Positions 32,301 through 41,099 of a stretch of 64,000 nt of DNA are shown here, one piece after another (position 1 is the stretch's first letter; each line of letters starts with the position of its first letter). The notes below the pieces were generated by a model. That model searched no databases. It saw only the letters and a list, made by a program, of their open reading frames with translations, and was not told the origin of the DNA. Source of the stretch: Faecalibacillus intestinalis (GTDB taxonomy: Bacteria > Bacillota_I > Bacilli_A > Erysipelotrichales > Coprobacillaceae); assembly GCF_003024685.1 (NCBI RefSeq), contig NZ_PYLQ01000001.1, forward strand, positions 62,001 through 126,000, written 5' to 3'. A program made the translations under genes and the position numbers.

Positions 32301-32974
32301 TGAAAAGCTTCGTGTAATAATTTTTTTAATGGTTTTTCAAAAGGCGTATCTTCAATTGTTTGATCGTTGATGACACGATCATAAAGTTTTATTTTCACTT
32401 GATCTAAATAATCATCAAAATGATATACAGTATGTGATAAATTATCTAATTGAAAAAGAATTTCTTTAAAAGAATTAAATTGATAACCAGTATAATTTTC
32501 TTGATAAAAATCATAAAATTCTTTTTCTTGAACCCATTTTTCAAGACATTGATTTAAAATATTTTCTTTAATTAAAGTAGGATTTTCAAGAATTTCAAAT
32601 TTAGAATCCAAATGAATTGTATAGCCATATTGACTTAATAAATCACTACAAAAAGAATGGAAATTTGTAATATAAGCATCATTTAATAATATCTTTTGTT
32701 TTTCTAAATGTACTTTTAAAGAATCATCAACAACATGAATTCTTTTATTTAAACTTTCTACGAGTCTTTGTTTCATTTCTAAAGCAGCTGCTTTCGTAAA
32801 AGTTAAAACAAGTAAAGAATCTACACTTACATGATCATCTTCAATTAAAGACATCATACGATTAACAAGAATTTTTGTTTTTCCAGAGCCAGCAGGTGCT
32901 GAAACTAAAATAGAACTTCCACGACTATAAACAGCGAGATTTTGTTCATCATTTAAACTTTTATCTTTCTTCAT
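29378..32974 (-). CDS. addA: ATP-dependent helicase/nuclease subunit A
   Basis: Helicase-nuclease subunit of AddAB (RexAB), which resects double-strand DNA ends for RecA-dependent repair. The 1198 residues include Walker A APAGSGKTKILVNRM, LTFTKAAALEM, IDEYQDTN, GDMKQSIYRFR, TIHQSKGLEFP, ALTRASQKL, and a C-terminal RecB-type nuclease with GTLVHLFLE and IDYKTD. Start ATG lies inside the end of addB (14-base overlap) behind AGGAGG, so the two are translationally coupled. Confidence 0.96.
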   Translation of the reverse strand: MKKDKSLNDEQNLAVYSRGSSILVSAPAGSGKTKILVNRMMSLIEDDHVSVDSLLVLTFTKAAALEMKQRLVESLNKRIHVVDDSLKVHLEKQKILLNDAYITNFHSFCSDLLSQYGYTIHLDSKFEILENPTLIKENILNQCLEKWVQEKEFYDFYQENYTGYQFNSFKEILFQLDNLSHTVYHFDDYLDQVKIKLYDRVINDQTIEDTPFEKPLKKLLHEAFQEAYDSYLKLEDYCQTYGLGFYFEETKKLPAPHTVLENYFQNLKECINQGKYFSMGIEIEKHRAASYKDVDDSIKETYKSLLDQTKNTFSKAYQKCMPSSIEELSEVLKVSYRHLEIYLKYLKEFQKKYQAYKKSLSYLDFNDLEQYTLQLLSENQGVAQTLYQQFHEIMIDEYQDTNEIQENLILLISRFQEPEINRFMVGDMKQSIYRFRKADLDIFNEKYLTYGLEDNNQRIDLKFNYRSNKIVLDSINYIFNAIMDRRYGGLEYDNDPHAQLNYDFLRKEKCDTDEKLQKAMLRYDQEKRFDSEIMLVLKPEDETVDMIEYEAKMIGKKIHEMVGHLELDFYTGNRLAKYQDVVVLMRNVANFITYKKVFDAISIPNLIVLTKGFFESNEILDCVYFLKALDNCLDDLALISLLKGNYKKTRFDENWLYLHKIENTSMYDSLKQAADQEAIDFLNYYHEMQEFARNHPVYEVLEKFIKENEYDLFISSLYNGKQRYANVQLLIEMLKADEGLSLYQIVHKFEQTMTLGIDYKPATLSSDGDAVTFMTIHQSKGLEFPIVIVNQMNHQFNFSDGKAPLIQDKNLGIILNPHQKQNLGDFQNVLIEYPHPLRGIFSTVLDNETINEEMRILYVALTRASQKLVLTGGLKEINMIEKWQKQVIDYALDASCHLLPATIRKSNQMLNWIMLALIRHPDFIQQCIDLSLFDEKIKNYYDLDQVKNNALQLKLYQENTMQLNTCHSKFHTSIIDVHTIDEYIYPTSQIENNDRELYLKNSQFNYQNKAPFDKTVAVTSIIDDGNRFFERDDEENESLMKATDRGTLVHLFLELYPLDKELNFEECFQNIIQRSLFNEEARTLLNQYKVHLESFIESDIYQLMLKSSYCYKEKEFSFLNENKQIIHGIFDVLCINEDKITIIDYKTDTLAKNSSDELLKELHQGQMYYYKKIMKQIFPNKEVEAIVYYLHIHRYVTL

Positions 32975-35744
32975 TTTGACCTCCTAATTCAATTTGATGA
33001 TCTTCATTATAAAAAATATCATAATTACAAATGGCTTTATAATGACAAAAACGACAAGGATTAATATGCATATCAATGTTTGGATTATCACTACGTGTTG
33101 GATAAATACGAATATCTCCAGTAATCATTTGTTGGTAAAGACTTTGAATGTGTAAAGTGATTTCTTGTAAAAGGGTATCTAATTCATCATGAGAAATAAT
33201 TTTAGCGTTACTATAAGGACTACCATCTTTTTTAAGTTTGATCTTGATAATATCACTTTCTTGTTCTATTTCATGATCAATTTCTAAATAAGTGTCATCT
33301 ACACTATAGCCGTCCATTTTATAAAGTTTAAAAAAATTTTCAGGATCTTGTTTTTCTAAAATAGAAATCTCACTTTTTAATATCCTTTTCTTTGTATTAA
33401 AATACAAAACAGCGCCTTTATCATAGTTTTTATTCTTTGATAACATTTCTAAATAAATCAACATTTGCATATTAAATCCTAAACGTGCTAGTTCTAAATT
33501 CAATTCTTTATTCGAAGATTTATAATCAATGACTTTTAAATAATTTTGATATAAATCTACACGATCAATAAAACCTTTAAGTTCAATATCTTGGATCTTA
33601 TCATAAACTCTTTCTTCACAAGCAGAGAGTTCAAATAAACCATGTTGCATCTGTTTTGCTAGAACAATAATTGTATTATATAAATCATCTTCAATCAGTT
33701 TTAAAAAGAATTGATTTTTTTTCAAAGCATATTTCTTTAACATATGAGTCTTTAAATAGTTTTGAATACTTAAATGAATATCTTCTTTTAAGGAATCAAA
33801 GTTTTTAGCTTGATAGTTATTGAAATAATGATGATTTTTTTCTAAAACATAATGAACTAAAGTACCGATTTCATTACTTTGTATTAAAGAATTATTTATA
33901 GAATCTACTTTTAATATATATTGTAGATAGTATTTATAAGGGCATTGGTTATAGACCTCTAATTTACTTGCGGAAAGAGGATTATGTTGATGATTGATAT
34001 GCATTGGTAATACTTGATGATGGGATTGTTTGTAAACCAATAGATGATGATTTAAAACAGATAATGAATCATCTTGATGTCCTTTTAAATAATAATCTTC
34101 TTTTAATGAAGGATGAATAAGTATATGTTTTTTAAAAGTTGGTATCGTAAATAATTTCGTTAATTTTTGAATAATCGATGAAACAACCAAATCTCCACCA
34201 TTTAAATCTCTTAATGCATAACTTAAAATGATTTTTTGATGATGACAAGAAAAAAGGTGTCTTAAAGTATTTTGATGTTTATTTAGTGCATCATAGGTTG
34301 TAGGATACTTTAATGCAAGTGCTTCTTGATTTAAAAGTAAATTGGTATTTTTAAATTCTTGAGGAATAATTGTTTCATTTAAACCTAAACAATAAACATA
34401 TTTTGCTTGTAAGAGTTCACTGTAAGGTTGATTGTAATTAAGTAAATAAAGACTGTCATAGCTTTCCTTAAGAGAATGTGTTTTTTTAGAAAACATTTCT
34501 TGAAGTAAACTTAAATATTCTTTTAAAGAAAGAGGTTCAGTTCCTTCAAGTTTTAAACTTGAAAGTAAAGCATAAACAAGTTCATTTTTACAAAAAGAGT
34601 GTTCAATAAAATCAATCAAAGATAAAGAATAGGATGATAAATCATGACCTTGAATATTTAAAACTGCTTTTTTTAATACTAGATAATTTTCATCATCAAT
34701 AAAACCTTGTAAAGTATATAAATTTTTTAAATAAGATACATATTGATGATCTTGAAAATTTAATAAATATAAAGAACTGATTGCATCTAAAAGATATGTT
34801 TCATCTTTACTTAGGCAATATTGTAAAAGCATATTAACGACTTGAAAAGCTTGATTAGTGATTGTTTCTTTTCGATTATATGCAAGGTTAAATTGATCTA
34901 AAATACGACAAAGATGACGATAATAATCATCATTTGGGTAATAAATCACAAAATCACGTAAAGCATTTTCTTTAAGTAATGTATTAATATCAAAAATAAT
35001 TTGTTTGACTTCTTCTTGAATCGTTGATGCTTTTAAGATTTGATAAGGATGTTCAAAGTCACTTTTTGTATGTGATGAATCAAATAAATGATTTGTGACG
35101 TAACCTGTATAATCAAGAATTTCATTTTCTTTTGTATCTTGATAAATAAAAACATGACCATATTGATCAAGCTTTTGAATAAGTGCTTGATTTTTAGGAA
35201 TTGTTATTTGATTTGTTAGAAAATAATAATAATTGTGGCACTTTTCATCAATAAGTGAATAAATAAGATCATGTTCTAAAAAATGAGTTTGATCAAATTG
35301 ATGATATAAATTGAAAAGTGTTTTAATTTTTTCTTTTGATAAATCTGGTAACTCTTTTGTTGTTTTTTGAATATTATAAAGATAGAAATTTTTAAAAATA
35401 TCTAATATTTGTTTAGCTGTTAAAACATGATTAGCGCTTAAATGAAATAAAGAAGAGGTATCTTCTTTATTCATTTTAATAATTTCTAAAAGATTTTGAA
35501 TATCTGTTTTTTTTCTAAAATCTTGATGATATATTTGTAGAAGCTTTTGATAAAACGACGATAATGTCATGAGTTCAATATTAAAAATGGTATCTGTATG
35601 TTTTAAGAAAATTTCTTCGTAATATTTAGGATCATCAACAATGACGTAATGAATAGCAAAAGGATTTTCTTTTGCAGAGTGTAAACAATCATTTATGATT
35701 TGTTTCATTGCTGAACTATAGTGATTTGAGTTATAAATATGCAT
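32961..35744 (-). CDS. addB: ATP-dependent nuclease subunit B (AddB/RexB)
   Basis: Second subunit of AddAB. The C-terminal nuclease has IDYKSSN, and the iron-sulfur staple is visible as Cys at about residue 600 (YNQCPYKYYL) plus Cys897, Cys900 and Cys906 (NPCRFCHYKAIC). The N-terminal Walker A seen in Bacillus AddB is absent, and length (927) is well below the Bacillus 1166, so it is closer to streptococcal/lactococcal RexB. It keeps SASKLEVYNQCPYKYYLQYIL, the start of the nuclease domain. First gene of addB-addA-glxK. Confidence 0.93.
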   Translation of the reverse strand: MHIYNSNHYSSAMKQIINDCLHSAKENPFAIHYVIVDDPKYYEEIFLKHTDTIFNIELMTLSSFYQKLLQIYHQDFRKKTDIQNLLEIIKMNKEDTSSLFHLSANHVLTAKQILDIFKNFYLYNIQKTTKELPDLSKEKIKTLFNLYHQFDQTHFLEHDLIYSLIDEKCHNYYYFLTNQITIPKNQALIQKLDQYGHVFIYQDTKENEILDYTGYVTNHLFDSSHTKSDFEHPYQILKASTIQEEVKQIIFDINTLLKENALRDFVIYYPNDDYYRHLCRILDQFNLAYNRKETITNQAFQVVNMLLQYCLSKDETYLLDAISSLYLLNFQDHQYVSYLKNLYTLQGFIDDENYLVLKKAVLNIQGHDLSSYSLSLIDFIEHSFCKNELVYALLSSLKLEGTEPLSLKEYLSLLQEMFSKKTHSLKESYDSLYLLNYNQPYSELLQAKYVYCLGLNETIIPQEFKNTNLLLNQEALALKYPTTYDALNKHQNTLRHLFSCHHQKIILSYALRDLNGGDLVVSSIIQKLTKLFTIPTFKKHILIHPSLKEDYYLKGHQDDSLSVLNHHLLVYKQSHHQVLPMHINHQHNPLSASKLEVYNQCPYKYYLQYILKVDSINNSLIQSNEIGTLVHYVLEKNHHYFNNYQAKNFDSLKEDIHLSIQNYLKTHMLKKYALKKNQFFLKLIEDDLYNTIIVLAKQMQHGLFELSACEERVYDKIQDIELKGFIDRVDLYQNYLKVIDYKSSNKELNLELARLGFNMQMLIYLEMLSKNKNYDKGAVLYFNTKKRILKSEISILEKQDPENFFKLYKMDGYSVDDTYLEIDHEIEQESDIIKIKLKKDGSPYSNAKIISHDELDTLLQEITLHIQSLYQQMITGDIRIYPTRSDNPNIDMHINPCRFCHYKAICNYDIFYNEDHQIELGGQNEER

Positions 35745-35830
35745 AATGTCACCTCTTGCTTTATTTTATCATAGATGGATTTAAATATTTAGTGAAAACT
35801 ATTATTAAAAGGATAAAATAAGGAGTTAAT

Positions 35831-35856
35831 AAAAAAAGAACTGCAAGCAGTTCTAA
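35831..35856 (-). terminator. terminator of nadE
   Basis: AGAACTG-CAAG-CAGTTCT followed on the minus strand by seven T; separates nadE from addB. Confidence 0.88.
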
Positions 35857-37757
35857 ATTCTTTCGACTTCATCAAGCCATATTTGAACATTGGCATCACT
35901 TGGCATACGCCAATCACCACGAGGTGATAAAGCGACAGATCCAACTTTTGGACCATCGGGGATACAACTACGTTTAAATTGTTGACTAAAGAAACGCCAG
36001 TAGAATAAACGTAACCATTTTTTAATTGTATCTTTATCATATTTATCTTTGAAGGCAAGTTTTGTCTTTTTATAAAGTTTACGAGGTTCATCACCAAAAC
36101 GTACCATATGATAAATAAAGAAATCATGGAGTTCATAAGGACCAACGATATCTTCTGTTTTTTGAACAATTTTATCATCTTCTTGAGGAAGAAGTTCAGG
36201 AGATACAGGTGTATCTAAAACATCTTGTAAAATTGTTTCAAGAACTTGACCTTTATAAAGAGAAGAAACATAGTCTACAAGATAGCGTACAAGTGTTTTA
36301 GGAACTGAAACATTGACAGCGTACATGGACATATGATCACCATTATAAGTTGACCAACCTAAAGCAACTTCGCTTAAATCACCTGTTCCAATGACAAGTC
36401 CACCAATTTGATTTGCTTTATTCATTAAGATTTCAGTACGTTCACGGGCTTGAACATTTTCATAAGTAACATCATGTACATTTTCATCTTGATCAATATT
36501 TTTAAATTGCATTCTTACAACTTTAGCAATATTGACAGTTTGACTTGTCACTCCAAGTTCTTCCATGAGACCTAAAGCGTTATTTTTTGTACGTGATGTT
36601 GTTCCAAAACAAGGCATGGTAATTGCATAAATATTCTTTTTATCATAACCTAATTTTTCAAATGCCATGACACAAACAAGGAGTGCAAGTGTTGAATCTA
36701 AGCCACCTGAAATACCAATTACGACTTTATTTATATGAGTAGCTTTTAATCTTTGCATTAAACCTCTTGTTTGAATTTCAAAGACTTCTTTACAACGTAA
36801 TTCACGAAGTGCAGGATTACTTGGAACAAAAGGATGAGGATCATAATAATGATTTGTTTCAATATCAATCAAATCCATATCAAAGTAAACATAGTCATAT
36901 TCATGATGAGATTGATAAGTTGTCATCTTTCTTCTTTCACTAATAAGTTTTTCAACATCTAAATCACCATAAATCACTTCAGCATCAAAACCAGTACTTT
37001 CATTAATAATCGTTCCATTTTCACAAATTAAATGATGCCCAGAGAAAACTACATCGGTTGTACTTTCTCCACTTCCTGCATTACTATAAACATATCCTGA
37101 AACAAGTTTTGCTGATTGCATTGAAACAAGGTTTCTTCGATAATCTTTTTTAGCAGTTAATTCATTGCTGGCAGATGTATTGCAAATGACCGTTGCTCCA
37201 TTTAAAGCAAGTTCATTACTTGGCGCATTTGGAAGCCATAAATCTTCACAAATTTCTACACCTAATGTAAAACTTGGTAAATTTTGACAAGCAAAAACTA
37301 CTTTACGACCAAATAAAACAATTTGTCCAAAAAGCTCAATTTCAATATTATCTTCAAAACAAGGTGTAAAACGTCTGCCTTCGTAATATTCATTATAATT
37401 TGGAATATGATATTTAGGAACAATTCCTAAAATATTTCCATCATATAAAACAGCAGATACATTATATAAATTATTTTGATAATGAAAAGGTAAACCAATA
37501 ACGACAATTTGTTGGTGTCCTTTTGTATCATGCATAATTTCTTCTAATTGAACAAGACATTCATTTAAAAGACGATTTTGTAAAAATAAATCTTCTAAAG
37601 TATAACCACTTAAAACAAGTTCAGGAAAAACAATCACTTGTGCTTTCTTTTCTCTTGTTTCTTTTAAGACCTTTTTAATTTCGTTAGCATTATGTTTAAC
37701 ATTGCCAATAAGTGTATCAATTGATGCACTGGCAACTCTTATATATCCATCTTTCAT
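35853..37757 (-). CDS. nadE: glutamine-dependent NAD+ synthetase
   Basis: Last step of NAD synthesis: amidates nicotinic acid adenine dinucleotide using glutamine nitrogen. The 634 residues join an N-terminal nitrilase-type glutaminase, with the triad Glu46 (FPELVLSGYT), Lys115 (VPKYHIPNY) and Cys170 (GVEICEDLW), to a C-terminal synthetase with the PP-loop SGGLDS (350-355). Also seen: GTGDLSEVALGWSTYNGDH. The active triad is complete, so glutamine use is expected. Monocistronic, divergent from the ZIP transporter. Confidence 0.96.
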   Translation of the reverse strand: MKDGYIRVASASIDTLIGNVKHNANEIKKVLKETREKKAQVIVFPELVLSGYTLEDLFLQNRLLNECLVQLEEIMHDTKGHQQIVVIGLPFHYQNNLYNVSAVLYDGNILGIVPKYHIPNYNEYYEGRRFTPCFEDNIEIELFGQIVLFGRKVVFACQNLPSFTLGVEICEDLWLPNAPSNELALNGATVICNTSASNELTAKKDYRRNLVSMQSAKLVSGYVYSNAGSGESTTDVVFSGHHLICENGTIINESTGFDAEVIYGDLDVEKLISERRKMTTYQSHHEYDYVYFDMDLIDIETNHYYDPHPFVPSNPALRELRCKEVFEIQTRGLMQRLKATHINKVVIGISGGLDSTLALLVCVMAFEKLGYDKKNIYAITMPCFGTTSRTKNNALGLMEELGVTSQTVNIAKVVRMQFKNIDQDENVHDVTYENVQARERTEILMNKANQIGGLVIGTGDLSEVALGWSTYNGDHMSMYAVNVSVPKTLVRYLVDYVSSLYKGQVLETILQDVLDTPVSPELLPQEDDKIVQKTEDIVGPYELHDFFIYHMVRFGDEPRKLYKKTKLAFKDKYDKDTIKKWLRLFYWRFFSQQFKRSCIPDGPKVGSVALSPRGDWRMPSDANVQIWLDEVERI

Positions 37758-37860
37758 AAAATTCCTCCATTTGTCCTTATTATAACAAAAACATAATTAT
37801 TTTAGCATATCATTATGCAAAATATTCAAAATCTTTATAATAAAAGAAGAAGGGGGATTT

Positions 37861-38646
37861 ATGAATACAATACTTTATCCATTACTTGGAACCTTATTTA
37901 CATTTTTAATGACTACTTTAGGAAGTGCGTTGGTTTTTTTCTTTAAAGATGAAATCAAAGATTTTTATCAACAACTTTTTTTAGGATTTGCGGCAGGAAT
38001 TATGATTGCGGCCTCTGTTTGGTCTTTATTGATTCCTTCCATGGAAATGGCGGAAGCCAATGGTCAAAATAGTGCCCTTATTTTAGGTGGAGGATTTATC
38101 ATTGGAGCCTTATTCTTGCTTTTTTTAGATCATGTGATTCCTCATCAACACTTAAATGAAGACAAGCCTGAAGGACCTAAAAGTATGTTGGGGAAAAATA
38201 CGATGCTTGTTTTAGCAGTCACTTTACATAATATTCCTGAAGGATTTGCGGTAGGTTTGACTTTTGCGATTGCTGCAAGTAATTCAAGTATTACATTTGC
38301 TTCTGCACTTGCTTTAGCTCTTGGAATTGGACTTCAAAACTTACCTGAAGGAGCAGCTATTTCTCTTCCTTTAAAACAGGAAGGAATGTCACGTACAAAG
38401 GCTTTTGTTTATGGAAGTCTTTCAGGGATTGTTGAACCCATTGCAGGAGTTATTGCTGGTTTTACAATTCATATTATGCAAACAATATTACCTATTTGTT
38501 TATCCTTTGCTGCAGGAGCGATGATGTATGTTGTAGTAGAAGAACTCATTCCAGAAGCACAACTTGGTAAACATAGTCATGTCGGAACTTTTGGTGTTTT
38601 GAGTGGTTTTGTGATCATGATGTTAATGGATGTTTTTTTAGGATAA
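37861..38646 (+). CDS. ZIP family metal transporter
   Basis: A 261-residue membrane protein with eight predicted helices and the ZIP metal-site motifs HNIPEGFAVG (helix 4) and LGLQNLPEGAA-like GIGLQNLPEGAAISLP (helix 5). Family members (ZupT-like) import zinc and other divalent cations. The loop HVIPHQHLNEDKPEGP is a short histidine-containing cytoplasmic segment. The first motif starts with His, the second with Gln/Asn, as in the GufA-type subgroup. The next small membrane gene begins 12 bases on. Confidence 0.93.
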   Translation: MNTILYPLLGTLFTFLMTTLGSALVFFFKDEIKDFYQQLFLGFAAGIMIAASVWSLLIPSMEMAEANGQNSALILGGGFIIGALFLLFLDHVIPHQHLNEDKPEGPKSMLGKNTMLVLAVTLHNIPEGFAVGLTFAIAASNSSITFASALALALGIGLQNLPEGAAISLPLKQEGMSRTKAFVYGSLSGIVEPIAGVIAGFTIHIMQTILPICLSFAAGAMMYVVVEELIPEAQLGKHSHVGTFGVLSGFVIMMLMDVFLG

Positions 38647-38658
38647 GAGGAGATTAAA

Positions 38659-38874
38659 ATGTTCTATTTTTTATTTATGATTTTGATGTTTTACATTTTT
38701 GGAAAATTATTTTTCTTTGGCTTAAAGGCAGCTTGGGGACTTTCAAAATTTGTTTTAACGATTATTTTATTGCCGATTACTTTAATGGTGATGGTCTCAT
38801 GTGGTTTGCTTTATTTTGCCTTTGTTTTATTAATTGTTGTAGGAATTATAAGCTTTTTTAAAACAAATATCTAA
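38659..38874 (+). CDS. small two-helix membrane protein, unknown
   Basis: A 71-residue protein that is almost entirely hydrophobic, with two to three helices (residues about 3-22 and 31-65) and few charged residues (KAAWGLSK in the middle loop). I do not recognise a family. A good SD (GAGGAGATTAAA) and 12-base distance to the ZIP gene argue for co-expression, perhaps as an accessory subunit, though this is a guess. Confidence 0.6.
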   Translation: MFYFLFMILMFYIFGKLFFFGLKAAWGLSKFVLTIILLPITLMVMVSCGLLYFAFVLLIVVGIISFFKTNI

Positions 38875-38875
38875 A

Positions 38876-38894
38876 TGTCAACTGATAGTTGACA
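38876..38894. promoter_or_regulatory. perfect inverted repeat overlapping a TTGACA box upstream of the XRE gene
   Basis: TGTCAACT-GAT-AGTTGACA. The right arm contains TTGACA (38889-38894), a consensus -35 for the XRE-ICMT unit. A candidate operator for the XRE regulator itself or another repressor. The -10 is poor. Confidence 0.5.
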
Positions 38895-38960
38895 AAACGA
38901 AAAGTAGAGTTGGTAGTACTTTTTGAATAATTGTTCTAAGATAGAAACAGGAGGGAAGTT

Positions 38961-39923
38961 ATGAATTTATCAGAAAAAATAATGATGTTAAGAAAAAAAG
39001 AAGGGTGGTCACAAGAAGAATTGGCTAACCATCTTCAAATCTCAAGACAAGCTGTTTCAAAATGGGAGTCAGGTCAATCGATGCCTGATACCGATAAAAT
39101 TATTCAACTTAGCCAACTCTTTCATGTAACGACAGATTATCTATTATTAGATCAGGAAAATGAAGGGAACATTCAAACAGGAATTTATTTATCTTTGACA
39201 CAAGTACAAGAATATTTAAAGATTAGAAAACAATCATCTTTAAAAATTGCCTTTGCAACCTTTTTATGTGTGATTTCACCTATTCCATTAATTGGTTTTA
39301 CAACGCTATGTCAGTACCAACGATTTCATATGGCAGAAAATTTAGCAATAAGTATAGGTCTTAGTTTTTTAATTATTTGTATAACGATAGCAGTTATCTT
39401 ATTTTGTTTATGTGCTTTTAAAGTTAAAAAATATGATTTTTTAGAAAAAGAAGATTTTTCTCTTGAAAATAGTGTAAAAGAATACGCAGTTAAAGAAAAA
39501 GAAGCTTATCAAGATCACTATCACCGTTATCAAATTCTAGGCATTGCTCTATGTATTTTATCAGTTTTACCTATTTTTATCTTTTTAAATTATGAATTTT
39601 TAGAAAGTATTGCTGTTTGTTTTCTTTTATTGTTTGTAAGTATTGGTTGTTTTTTTCTTGTTTTAGCAGGAACTTATCAAAATGCTTTAGATAAGATTTT
39701 ACAAACAGGGGATTATACACCTGAACAAAAAAAGAAAAATGCTTTAAAATCAAAAATAAGTACCATCTATTGGCTTGTTGTTACTGCTATTTTTCTTTAT
39801 TATACTTTTGGTGAAAATGGTAATGGACAAATACAATATAGTTGGATTATTTGGGCAATAGCTGGTGTTTTATATGGTGTCGTGATGATCATTATAGATT
39901 TAATAAGTAGAAGAAGGAATTAA
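38961..39923 (+). CDS. XRE-family regulator with membrane-spanning C-terminus
   Basis: A 320-residue protein with an N-terminal Cro/C1 helix-turn-helix (about 5-60: WSQEELANHLQISRQAVSKWESGQSMPD) followed by at least five hydrophobic segments (about 96-120, 130-155, 190-210, 212-235, 270-315). Such membrane-tethered XRE regulators are common in gut Firmicutes and may sense envelope state. It shares a transcript with the methyltransferase-like gene one base downstream, and a palindrome lies in front of it. Confidence 0.85.
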   Translation: MNLSEKIMMLRKKEGWSQEELANHLQISRQAVSKWESGQSMPDTDKIIQLSQLFHVTTDYLLLDQENEGNIQTGIYLSLTQVQEYLKIRKQSSLKIAFATFLCVISPIPLIGFTTLCQYQRFHMAENLAISIGLSFLIICITIAVILFCLCAFKVKKYDFLEKEDFSLENSVKEYAVKEKEAYQDHYHRYQILGIALCILSVLPIFIFLNYEFLESIAVCFLLLFVSIGCFFLVLAGTYQNALDKILQTGDYTPEQKKKNALKSKISTIYWLVVTAIFLYYTFGENGNGQIQYSWIIWAIAGVLYGVVMIIIDLISRRRN

Positions 39924-39924
39924 G

Positions 39925-40509
39925 ATGCAAATAGTAGGATATATGATTTTGCTTGTCTTTTATCTTTGTTATTTTATAAAGATGTTTCAACAAAGAAAAC
40001 AAGGAATTCAAACAGATCATATGGGGAAAGGAAAACAAGGAATTCAAAAGAAGATAGAAATAATGATGAAAGGAACAACGATAGCTACTTTTATCATAGA
40101 AATACTAAGTATTTATTTAAATACAATGACTTTTCCATTGATAATTCGCATCATGGGAATATTTTTAGGAATCATAGGAGATATTGTTTTTATTGCTTCT
40201 GTTTTAACAATGAAAGATAGTTGGCGTGCAGGAGTGAGCTATGAAGAAAAAACAGATTTGATTACAAATGGTATTTACCAAATTAGTCGTAATCCAGCCT
40301 TTCTAGGTTTTGATCTTATTTATCTAGGGATGTGTTTAATGTTTTTTAATACAATTTTATTGATTATTTCATTGCTTGCAATGATGATGTTTCATCTTCA
40401 AATTAAATATGTTGAAGAGCCTTTTTTAAAACAAGAATTCAAAGAACAATACCTTCAATATTATCAACAAGTTAATTGTTATATAGGAAAAAGGACAGGT
40501 TTTAAATAA
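39925..40509 (+). CDS. isoprenylcysteine carboxyl methyltransferase-like membrane protein (ICMT/PEMT fold)
   Basis: A 194-residue membrane protein with four to five helices. The C-terminal half carries the ICMT/PEMT signature GIYQISRNPAFLGFDLIYLG and the following EEPFLKQEFKEQYLQYYQQVNCYIG, which in this fold binds S-adenosylmethionine. Bacterial members methylate unknown lipids or small molecules. A duplicated KQGIQ motif lies in the first loop. Its start is one base after the XRE stop, so they are coupled. Confidence 0.86.
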   Translation: MQIVGYMILLVFYLCYFIKMFQQRKQGIQTDHMGKGKQGIQKKIEIMMKGTTIATFIIEILSIYLNTMTFPLIIRIMGIFLGIIGDIVFIASVLTMKDSWRAGVSYEEKTDLITNGIYQISRNPAFLGFDLIYLGMCLMFFNTILLIISLLAMMMFHLQIKYVEEPFLKQEFKEQYLQYYQQVNCYIGKRTGFK

Positions 40510-40520
40510 CTTGTCCTTTA
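40489..40520. terminator. bidirectional terminator (ICMT-like / GNAT pseudogene)
   Basis: AAAGGACAGG / CTTGTCCTTT stem with a ten-base loop, located between convergent units. Confidence 0.78.
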
Positions 40521-41099
40521 TATGTTTTCTTCAATAAAATGTTCATATTGATTCCAATATTTTTGATAAATCCGTTTCTTTCCATCAAGATTTATTTGAT
40601 ACATTCTAAAAATAACAGGTCTGTTTTTAGGCATCCATTGTTCCTTATAAGAATAACAATAATGCATATCAACCTTTTTCATGACATTTCCACTATGAAT
40701 ATTTTTAATATCATGGGTTGCAGTCAAATAACAAAGATTATCCTTTTTTGCTTGTTGAATAACAGCTTCAACGGCTTCACTAACAATTCCTTGATGCCAA
40801 TATTCTTTTTTAAACCATAACTTAAATCATGACTATCATCTAAATCAATATTGACATAATCAATAGGAAGATTATTTTCTTTTAAACAAATAGCGTAAGC
40901 ATATCTTTGTTCTTTTTGATAAATAGAAGCGTATTTTTCTTGATAAAAGTCTTTTGCTTCTTTTAAATTCTTTACAGGAAACCAAGGAAGATAAAGATTA
41001 ACTTCCTTGTCAGAAAAGATGTCATAAAATGCTTTTTAAATCATGTTCATTAAATTTTCTTAAAATAAGTCTATTTGTTTCTAATTTTGGAGTATTCAT
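40518..41099 (-). pseudogene. GNAT N-acetyltransferase, broken by two frameshifts
   Basis: Read on the minus strand, the gene opens with MNTPKLETNRLILRKFNEHD, a typical RimJ/RimL-like GNAT start. It shifts frame at an A5 tract (41033-41037), continues YDIFSDKEVNLYLPWF through NIDLDDSHDLSYGLK, shifts again at an A6 tract (40806-40811) and then runs EYWHQGIVSEAVEAVIQQ to the end with the GNAT NIHSGNVMKKV acetyl-CoA region. One base must be removed at the first site and one added at the second, so the shifts compensate. It may be a real pseudogene or two homopolymer sequencing errors. The start overlaps the MATE stop (ATGA), so it is the third gene of marR-MATE-GNAT. Confidence 0.82.

Noticed and set aside
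40539-40820. 93-residue plus-strand frame opposite the GNAT region
   Set aside because: It is antisense to a clear, though frameshifted, acetyltransferase and has no SD or family similarity.
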